The notes under the pieces are model-generated. The model was not told the origin of the DNA and did not search any database. It saw nothing but the letters and a program-made list of their open reading frames with translations. Made by a program: the position numbers and the translations under genes. From Elusimicrobiota bacterium (GTDB lineage Bacteria; Elusimicrobiota; Elusimicrobia; F11), in contig JAKLIS010000088.1 of assembly GCA_022709485.1 (NCBI GenBank), positions 1-6,236 on the forward strand: a stretch of 6,236 nucleotides of DNA, in the 5' to 3' direction. Shown piece by piece: positions 1 to 5,388 of this stretch (positions are counted from its first letter, which is position 1; each line of letters starts with the position of its first letter).

Positions 1-419
1 CCCGACTCCACCATCCCGTAGCAAGCCATCCAAGTGTTTTCCACGACGTTTTTTTTGAAACCGGCGAAGACGTCATAGCTGAAAGAAAGATGTTTAAACC
101 AAAGGACCTCGATCGAAATCCCAGTTTCATCTCTCAAAATCACTTTGGCTTGGCCCAGGCGTGGTCCCACCCTTTTAACGTCAACAAAAACAACTTTGCC
201 TTTCACTGCCGCTTTTGATCCGGGGATGGCTTCCCTGACAGGAATGATTCTTCTGTCTTGATGATCGCGCGGAAAATAAAATAAAAGATCTTCTATTTTC
301 TCCAATGAGAGTTTTCGTAAAAGTTCGGCGCGTTGGGGGCCGACTCCTTTCAGAAATTGAATAGGAGTCTCCATTTTCGGGGGCCACAAAACGCGCGATT
401 TGTCTATCACCATGGTCAT
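1..419 (-). CDS. recG: ATP-dependent DNA helicase RecG, N-terminal part (3' end beyond window)
   Basis: This is the first 139 codons of a RecG-type helicase, a superfamily 2 motor that reverses stalled replication forks and branch-migrates Holliday junctions. Reading the minus strand, residues 16-40 carry the characteristic opening T-P-I-Q-F-L-K-G-V-G-P-Q-R-A-E-L-L, a helix-hairpin-helix-like segment. It is followed by E-D-L-L-F-Y-F-P-R at about 43-51 and then an OB-fold (wedge domain) with V-K-G-K-V, a 'VGPRLGQAKVILRDETG' strand pair and V-L-W-F-K. The wedge domain binds the branched DNA. Walker A and the helicase motifs lie past the left edge. The start is the ATG at 419, which has AGGG (431-434) 11 nt upstream; in-frame ATGs at 413 and 374 are alternatives. 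The gene follows the barrel-protein stop by 15 nt and shares its reading frame. Family identity is strong; intactness cannot be judged. Confidence 0.9.
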   Translation of the reverse strand, partial: MTMVIDKSRVLWPPKMETPIQFLKGVGPQRAELLRKLSLEKIEDLLFYFPRDHQDRRIIPVREAIPGSKAAVKGKVVFVDVKRVGPRLGQAKVILRDETGISIEVLWFKHLSFSYDVFAGFKKNVVENTWMACYGMVES

Positions 420-434
420 CGGTCGGATATCCCT

Positions 435-1502
435 CTAATGGAAGATTTTCTCCCCTTTCCGGAGGGAATGGGTGTCGTTGCCGAACGGAAAAAGGAAGGA
501 GAGATAGGACTTTTTGACTTTCTCATTAACAATCTCATACGCGTCGAGGGCATATGAGATTTCGACTCCGGAAGAAGTGCGGAATGTGAGGCCGCCCGTC
601 ACATGTCTTTTGTCGGACTTTGACACATTTTCTCCAAAGGCGCCCGCCCGGATACTAAGATTTTTCCCGAGAGGAATTTCCTGCCCGATATTGAGATAGT
701 TCTTTTTTTCTTTTCCCTCATCGTAAAAACGGGTCTCACCGCTCAAAGAGAAAAGATATCCCGGCTTCATCCTCCATGTGTTTCCGGCTTGTATTGTCAC
801 GGGCAAAATGTCCCTTTTATGATTTTTCCACCATAAAAAACCCGGGGCATTTTTTAGCGCCATTCCCCACATGACGGGTCCCGTGGGATAACGAACCCCA
901 ACGCCCATTCGAACTCCGTTCCCGGTGTCAGAATCGAATCTTTTTAAGGTGTTTCCTTCATAGGTTCCGTAATCCAGATCCCCGGTTAAATAAGCCAAAG
1001 AAATTCCGAGACTTCCCCCACTTTTAAGCTTGTGAGCGCCCGCAAAACCCAAAGCGGCGCATCGAAAATTGACCTCCTTGAAATCGCCAGCGGGAGACAA
1101 TGAAGAAGTCGGAACCGCTTCATGTTTTCTCCCCACCGGCTCATAAAAAATCGCGCCCGATTCCGATGTGAGAGACAAATATTGGAAAACCTTGTCTTCA
1201 AGCGGATCATTATCCCGGATATTGACCTCCGGAATATCGCTTGTATTTCCGACGAAAAATGAAGTGTAAAAAGAAGACTTGGTTAATGTAAGGAGAGTCG
1301 CGGGATTAAGAGATCCTGAAGCGGCATTTCCTTGAGTCGAGGCATAATTATTTCCGTTACCTAAGGTTTCGGGACTTATCACTCCCCCGTCAAAGGCAGT
1401 GTTAGAAATGGGGGCATTGGGATTGGCAAAAATTGAATGAGAGAACAATAAACAACTGAGAGAGAATACGAATAGGATAATGATGCGCTGAAAAAAAATT
1501 AT
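435..1502 (-). CDS. Probable outer-membrane beta-barrel protein, PorV/UPF0164/FadL-like, non-canonical start
   Basis: This is a secreted protein of about 355 residues if it starts at ATA 1502. The first 26 residues form a convincing signal peptide: Arg6, a hydrophobic run I-I-I-L-F-V-F-S-L-S-C-L-L-F, and a likely cleavage S-I-F-A|N. Residues 50-72 hold 'YASTQGNAASGSLNPATLL', which resembles the conserved 'gna..a...NPA.L' region near the N terminus of PorV/UPF0164 and FadL-type barrels. The rest alternates glycine-rich amphipathic strands with polar turns (for example around 'GVRMGVGVRYPTGPV' and 'YLFSLSGETRFYD') and ends with a strand S-Y-L-S-F-L-F-P-F followed by a short polar tail. The only standard start, TTG at 1448, would cut the signal peptide in half. 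GGGAG at 1510-1514 is 7 nt before the ATA. The exact family and any cargo are unknown; a surface-assembly or transport role is inference. Confidence 0.72.
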   Translation of the reverse strand: MIFFQRIIILFVFSLSCLLFSHSIFANPNAPISNTAFDGGVISPETLGNGNNYASTQGNAASGSLNPATLLTLTKSSFYTSFFVGNTSDIPEVNIRDNDPLEDKVFQYLSLTSESGAIFYEPVGRKHEAVPTSSLSPAGDFKEVNFRCAALGFAGAHKLKSGGSLGISLAYLTGDLDYGTYEGNTLKRFDSDTGNGVRMGVGVRYPTGPVMWGMALKNAPGFLWWKNHKRDILPVTIQAGNTWRMKPGYLFSLSGETRFYDEGKEKKNYLNIGQEIPLGKNLSIRAGAFGENVSKSDKRHVTGGLTFRTSSGVEISYALDAYEIVNEKVKKSYLSFLFPFGNDTHSLRKGEKIFH

Positions 1503-2326
1503 TTGTTTGCTCCCATGGTCCCCGCAACTGGACTGGAGGGAGAGGCGGCGGTTTTTTTAGGCATTCGACCAGCCAAATAAGCCAATCGGCCGGCTTCTGT
1601 TCCGAGTCTCATGGCTTGGGCCATTTGGACGGCGTTTTTGGCTTCTGCGATGGCGGTGTTCATCAGTATCCCATCGGCGCCCAATTCCATGGCGGATGCC
1701 GCATCTGACGCAGTGCCCACGCCGGCGTCAATAATGACGGGAACGGAGGTGATCGAGGAGCGGATAAACTGAATATTCAACGGATTTAGGATCCCTTGGC
1801 CTGATCCAATGGGCGCGGCTAAGGGCATGATGGCGCTGGCCCCGGCGTCCACTAGCTTTTTGGCCATAATGGGATCGTCGTTAGTGTATGGAAGCACCGT
1901 GAACCCATCTTTAACCAAAGTTTTTGTGGCTTGAAGCAGTTGCTCGGTGTCGGGAAGGAGGGTTTCAGAATCGCCAAGGACTTCCAATTTAACGAGGTCG
2001 GTTTCCAGCAATTCCCGAGCCAAACGGGCCGTTCGAATGGCATCATGGGCGGTGTAACAGCCCGCTGTGTTTGGAAGAATGAGGATATCCTGAGGAATAA
2101 AATTCATAAATGACGATTCCGAACGGTCTTCCAAATTAACCCGCCGAATCGCCACCGTTATCATAGAGGTCCCGGAGGCGTAGATACATTCCCGCATCAT
2201 TTCCAACGATTTATATTTCCCGCTTCCAATGATTAGCCGTGAGGCGATTTTGTATCGGCCAAATGAAAGGAAATCATCTTTTTTTTCTTCAGATGTGCTT
2301 TTGTTGTTCACAATGGGTTCGTTCAT
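1499..2326 (-). CDS. thiG: Thiazole synthase ThiG
   Basis: ThiG forms the thiazole ring of thiamin in the cytoplasm. It condenses 1-deoxy-D-xylulose 5-phosphate with dehydroglycine, with sulfur supplied by ThiS thiocarboxylate. The 275-residue protein shows the whole (beta/alpha)8 signature: G-S-G-K-Y at 34-38, V-A-I-R-R-V at 58-63, L-P-N-T-A-G-C at 84-90, K-L-E-V at 113-116 with Lys113 as the expected Schiff-base lysine, P-L-A-A-P-I-G-S-G-Q-G at 168-178, and the phosphate-binding region I-D-A-G-V-G-T-A-S-D-A-A at 199-210 followed by E-L-G-A-D-G-I-L-M-N-T-A-I-A. It is slightly longer than the usual 255-265 residues because of a charged N-terminal extension (about 20 residues) and a Ser/Pro/Ala-rich C-terminal tail (258-275). 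The start is fixed by GGAGGA at 2335-2340. It lies 5 nt after thiS, its partner. No thiO, thiH or thiF is in view. Confidence 0.96.
   Translation of the reverse strand: MNEPIVNNKSTSEEKKDDFLSFGRYKIASRLIIGSGKYKSLEMMRECIYASGTSMITVAIRRVNLEDRSESSFMNFIPQDILILPNTAGCYTAHDAIRTARLARELLETDLVKLEVLGDSETLLPDTEQLLQATKTLVKDGFTVLPYTNDDPIMAKKLVDAGASAIMPLAAPIGSGQGILNPLNIQFIRSSITSVPVIIDAGVGTASDAASAMELGADGILMNTAIAEAKNAVQMAQAMRLGTEAGRLAYLAGRMPKKTAASPSSPVAGTMGANK
1510..1514 (-). promoter_or_regulatory. Ribosome binding site supporting the ATA/ATT start of the barrel gene
   Basis: On the minus strand GGGAG lies inside the last codons of thiG, 7 nt ahead of ATA (1502-1500) and 10 nt ahead of the next in-frame ATT (1499-1497). 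The spacing is ideal for the ATA. No comparable purine-rich site lies at a useful distance ahead of the TTG at 1448, where the preceding bases are a pyrimidine-rich signal-peptide coding stretch. Confidence 0.55.
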
Positions 2327-2331
2327 AGAAT

Positions 2332-2541
2332 TTATCCTCCACCAATCATGCGGATTATTTCCAACGTGTCTCCCTCTTTCAGAGTGACATTGTTCAATTC
2401 CGCCCGCCGAATTATTTTTAAATTAAGTTCACAGGCCACCATGTTAGGATTAATTTCCTTTTTCTCGAGGTATTTTTTTATTGTGGCCCCGTCGGAAACG
2501 GCTTCATTTTTTCCATTTATTTTAAGCTGGATCTCGCTCAT
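2332..2541 (-). CDS. thiS: Sulfur carrier protein ThiS
   Basis: This 69-residue ubiquitin-like (beta-grasp) sulfur carrier is of the usual family length (about 65-70). Its C-terminal Gly-Gly is adenylated and converted to a thiocarboxylate, which delivers sulfur to ThiG. Visible hallmarks are an N-terminal strand I-Q-L-K-I-N-G-K, the middle V-A-C-E-L-N segment (about 35-40), L-K-E-G-D-T-L-E-I-I near 54-63, and the terminus M-I-G-G-G. The ATG at 2541 follows the msbA stop by only 3 nt, with a modest CAGG-type ribosome site in the end of msbA. Its location directly ahead of thiG makes ThiS far more likely than MoaD or another beta-grasp protein. The activating enzyme ThiF is not in the window and must come from elsewhere. 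Confidence 0.93.
   Translation of the reverse strand: MSEIQLKINGKNEAVSDGATIKKYLEKKEINPNMVACELNLKIIRRAELNNVTLKEGDTLEIIRMIGGG
2335..2340 (-). promoter_or_regulatory. Shine-Dalgarno site of thiG inside the ThiS diglycine codons
   Basis: The minus strand reads GGT GGA GGA TAA at the end of thiS. The GGAGGA that encodes the essential C-terminal Gly-Gly is also a near-perfect Shine-Dalgarno core, 8-9 nt before the thiG ATG at 2326. It fixes the thiG start and suggests translational coupling of the two partner proteins. Confidence 0.75.
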
Positions 2542-2544
2542 TTG

Positions 2545-4260
2545 TTAAACCTGCGAATGGAGTTCGTAAAGTTGATGATACATTCCCTTCTGACGAAGAA
2601 GCTCGTCGTGGTTCCCGGTTTCTTTCACTTTTCCTCTATCCAACACGACAATGCGGTCCGCCTTTCGAATGGTGGATAGCCGGTGGGCGATGACAAGAAC
2701 GGTTCTCCCCTCCAACAACCGTTCGAGCGCCGCTTGAACGGCCCGTTCGGAAGTGGCGTCTAAAGCGCTCGTGGCTTCATCCAAAATAAGAATGGCGGGA
2801 TTTTTTAAAACGGACCTCGCGATGGCGATTCGTTGCCGCTCCCCTCCTGAAAGCCGGGTGCCTCGCTCTCCAATCACGGTTTGATACCCTTGAGGCAGGT
2901 CCGAAATGAAATCATGAGCGAATGCCGTTTTCGCGGCAGATTGGATTTCTTCCAGCGTCGCATTGGGTTTCCCATAAGAAATATTATTTTCCACGGTATC
3001 GTTGAAAAGATGGGTTTCTTGTGTGACCACGCCAATCTGCCGGCGAAGACTTGAAAGGGTAATGTCTCTAATGTCCTGGCCGTCCAAATAAATGCCCCCT
3101 TCTTGGGGATCATAAAACCTCAAAATGAGCTGGGCCAAAGTGGTTTTTCCAGATCCCGAGGGACCCACCAGAGCCACTATTTCCCCTTTTTGAATGGTGA
3201 GATTAATTTTATCCAGCACTTTAGGCGCGGAAGGATAATTGAAACTGATATTTTTGATTTCAATTTTATTCGATAGCGTTGGAACATCGATGGCCGAGGT
3301 TTTTTCGGTCACCATTCCTTTTTGGTCCAGAAGGTCAAATATTCTTTCAGCGGCGGCAAAACCCTGTTGAAACTGAACATTGACGCTGGCAAATTTCTTA
3401 ATTGGATTATAAAGAGACATGGCGGCGCCAATAAAAGCCATAAAAGATCCCAGCGACCACGCTCCGCTAATAACATCGCGCCCGCCGATGATGAGCATGA
3501 AAGCCAAAACCATGGCCCCAATAGTTTCCATAATGGGACTTGAACGCGCTTCAATGCGGGCCAATTTCATGATGACGGAAAAAAATGTTTTGTTTTCCTT
3601 GGCAAAATCGTCGATCTCTTTTTTTTCATTTTGAAAAGTTTTCACAATCGGCATGGCTACAACCGCTTCCTGGATGATGTTGTACATGTCCGCCATTTTG
3701 GCCTGTCCTTCCCGTCCCGCTTTCCGGCTTTTCCGACCGAGATTAATCAATACCAGTCCAACCACTGGAAGAACAAGAAAACACAGCAATGAGAATTTCC
3801 AATTCGTGTAAAAAAGAAACCCAATAAGTCCCACTATCGTCAAACCGTCTCGGATGATGATTGTGGGGGCCGATGAGAGGGAGATTTGCAGATACGTCAC
3901 ATCATTTGTGAGGCGAGCCAAAATCCCGGAAGAGGTGGTTTGATTAAAAAAACCCATCGAAAGGGAATATAGATGTCGGTACGCCGTTTCCCTGAGATTC
4001 CGGGCAATCGACTGCCCTACATAAGCCGTGAGATAGGTATGGGAATACCATAAGATAGCCTTAAGAGCCATGATAGATACGAGCGCGGAAACTCCGGTGA
4101 GAAGAGTGGTGTAATCGCGGGGTGTGAGGGCGTTGTCCACTAAAAATTTCATCAACCATACCACGGTGGTGGAAATGGCGGCGACCAAAGTCATACAGGC
4201 AATGGCAACCAAAAGTCGGCCCCAAAGAGGCTTAAAGAGAGGAAGAATACGTTTGATCAT
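2545..4260 (-). CDS. msbA: MsbA-type ABC exporter (lipid A/lipid flippase), fused TMD-NBD
   Basis: This 571-residue half-transporter is of typical length (MsbA family about 570-600) and should act as a homodimer in the inner membrane. The N-terminal half is a type I ABC exporter domain with hydrophobic segments at roughly 15-41, 55-78, 134-153, 155-173, 244-261 and 267-284. The nucleotide-binding domain is complete: Walker A G-P-S-G-S-G-K-T-T at 366-374, Q-loop Gln414, signature L-S-G-G-E at 470-474, Walker B I-L-I-L-D-E ending at Glu495, D-loop S-A-L-D at 498-501, and switch His526. The family includes lipid A flippases and multidrug exporters. Placement 3 nt after lpxB supports core-lipid A transport, but substrate is inferred from context. 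The start ATG at 4260 has GAAAAGG about 11 nt upstream within the end of lpxB. The symbol is a functional guess at family level. Confidence 0.9.
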   Translation of the reverse strand: MIKRILPLFKPLWGRLLVAIACMTLVAAISTTVVWLMKFLVDNALTPRDYTTLLTGVSALVSIMALKAILWYSHTYLTAYVGQSIARNLRETAYRHLYSLSMGFFNQTTSSGILARLTNDVTYLQISLSSAPTIIIRDGLTIVGLIGFLFYTNWKFSLLCFLVLPVVGLVLINLGRKSRKAGREGQAKMADMYNIIQEAVVAMPIVKTFQNEKKEIDDFAKENKTFFSVIMKLARIEARSSPIMETIGAMVLAFMLIIGGRDVISGAWSLGSFMAFIGAAMSLYNPIKKFASVNVQFQQGFAAAERIFDLLDQKGMVTEKTSAIDVPTLSNKIEIKNISFNYPSAPKVLDKINLTIQKGEIVALVGPSGSGKTTLAQLILRFYDPQEGGIYLDGQDIRDITLSSLRRQIGVVTQETHLFNDTVENNISYGKPNATLEEIQSAAKTAFAHDFISDLPQGYQTVIGERGTRLSGGERQRIAIARSVLKNPAILILDEATSALDATSERAVQAALERLLEGRTVLVIAHRLSTIRKADRIVVLDRGKVKETGNHDELLRQKGMYHQLYELHSQV

Positions 4261-4263
4261 ATA

Positions 4264-5388
4264 TTAAGCGACCTTTTCCAAAATGGCGCGGGCGGCGCGG
4301 TCGCTGGCGCCTTTGCCCCCGAATTGATTTCTTAAATTTAAGAGTTCCCGGCGAAGGGCCATCCTTTTTTGTGGATTTTTCATCCACTCAATAATGGGGG
4401 CGGCGATATTTTCGGGAGTGGCTTTCGCCTGGATTTTTTCAGGGACGATTTCTTTTCCTGCCAGCAAATTCGGCATGCCGATGTAAGAGATATTGATGAG
4501 AGATTTGGCCACCCAGTAGTTAAAGATGCTGGTTTTATACATCACTACCATAGGAATGCCGAGGAGCGCATTTTCCAAGGTCTCCATTCCGGAGGCCGTC
4601 ATGGCGGCGTCCAATTGGGTCCGATAAGAAAAATTTTTGTCTTCCACCATTTCAATTGAGATCTTTTCTTCCCCATTCTCCCGTAAAATCCGTTCGTAAA
4701 GATTTTTATTGACGTGTGGAACGGTAAAAAGGACATACCTGGTTTCCGGATTCTCTTTTTTAATAAGTCCGGCCGCTTTCAGCATAATGGGAAGATGCCG
4801 CTTAATTTCGTCGGGCCGGCTGCCGGGGAGAAGGCCGATTACTTTGCCGATTAAATTCGTTTGGTCGTTTTCCGAGACGTGAGGAATGTAATCCAGCAAA
4901 GGATGGCCGACAAATTTCGCCGGAAGCCCCCGTTTTTCATAGAAATCCGCTTCGAACGGAAATAAACAAAGAAATATATCGATAATTTCTCTTAAGCCGT
5001 CGGCCCGCCCGGGACGGCTGGCCCAAAATTGAGGGGAGGCATAGTAAAACACTTTATGTCCAAATTTCTTGGCTATTTTGGCGACGCGGGAATTAAAGCC
5101 GTAAAAATCAACAGTAATAACGGCGTCATATTTGTTCTTTTCAAGTTCGGGTTTAACAACGTCTGATAAAATTCGTTTAAAAAATAAAATCTCTCTGGGC
5201 GAAATATAAAAACCAAAGACGTGTTGATGAACAATGTTTTGAAGAAATTTGTCGCTCACATTTTTCAAATGGTTGCCGCCCAGCCCCGTGACGTGAAGCT
5301 CTGAGTTTAGGTTTTTTAAAGAGAGAACCAATTGGGAGGCCAAAAGATCTCCCGATGGATCTCCCGCGACGATAAACACCTTTTTCAT
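4264..5388 (-). CDS. lpxB: Lipid-A-disaccharide synthase LpxB
   Basis: LpxB is a family 19 glycosyltransferase on the inner face of the inner membrane. It joins UDP-2,3-diacylglucosamine to lipid X, giving the lipid A disaccharide. The 374-residue protein matches the usual length (E. coli 382). It shows A-G-D-P-S-G-D at 8-14 near the N terminus, Y-Y-A-S-P-Q-F-W-A-S-R at 115-125, F-P-F-E-A-D-F-Y at 143-150, V-G-H-P-L-L-D at 160-166, L-L-P-G-S-R at 186-191, A-S-G-M-E-T-L-E at 265-272 and P-N-L-L-A-G-K-E at 306-313. Two blocks differ from proteobacterial enzymes: the D-x-P-D-F-N block reads D-F-Y-G-F-N (94-99), and W-A-W-R reads W-A-S-R. The ATG at 5388 overlaps the upstream stop as ATGA, with GGAG 7 nt before it, so translation is probably coupled to the oxidoreductase gene. 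Confidence 0.94.
   Translation of the reverse strand: MKKVFIVAGDPSGDLLASQLVLSLKNLNSELHVTGLGGNHLKNVSDKFLQNIVHQHVFGFYISPREILFFKRILSDVVKPELEKNKYDAVITVDFYGFNSRVAKIAKKFGHKVFYYASPQFWASRPGRADGLREIIDIFLCLFPFEADFYEKRGLPAKFVGHPLLDYIPHVSENDQTNLIGKVIGLLPGSRPDEIKRHLPIMLKAAGLIKKENPETRYVLFTVPHVNKNLYERILRENGEEKISIEMVEDKNFSYRTQLDAAMTASGMETLENALLGIPMVVMYKTSIFNYWVAKSLINISYIGMPNLLAGKEIVPEKIQAKATPENIAAPIIEWMKNPQKRMALRRELLNLRNQFGGKGASDRAARAILEKVA

Noticed and set aside
181..387. A 68-codon minus-strand open frame inside the recG start
   Set aside because: It is out of frame with the recG reading, which shows clear family motifs across the same bases; its own product is Arg/Ser-rich with no recognisable feature.
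420..434. Terminator or promoter between the barrel gene and recG
   Set aside because: The gap is only 15 nt, with no hairpin plus U-tract and no room for -35 and -10 elements outside coding sequence.
411..437. Stop-codon readthrough fusing the barrel protein to RecG, since both share a frame
   Set aside because: The TAG is followed by an AGGG ribosome site and an ATG at suitable spacing; a secreted barrel fused to a cytoplasmic helicase makes no sense, and the shared frame has a one-in-three chance.
435..1448. TTG at 1448 as the start of the barrel gene
   Set aside because: It would leave only a stub of the signal peptide and has no ribosome site, while the upstream in-frame codons encode the missing positive and hydrophobic parts.
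1440..1502. Lipoprotein signal around L-S-C in the leader
   Set aside because: The residues before the cysteine (F-S-L-S-C) do not fit the lipobox, and a type I cleavage site S-I-F-A|N follows ten residues later.
4369..4659. A 96-codon plus-strand open frame antisense to lpxB
   Set aside because: It mirrors well-conserved LpxB blocks, has a Gly/His/Phe-rich composition typical of an antisense shadow, and no ribosome site or neighbours on that strand.
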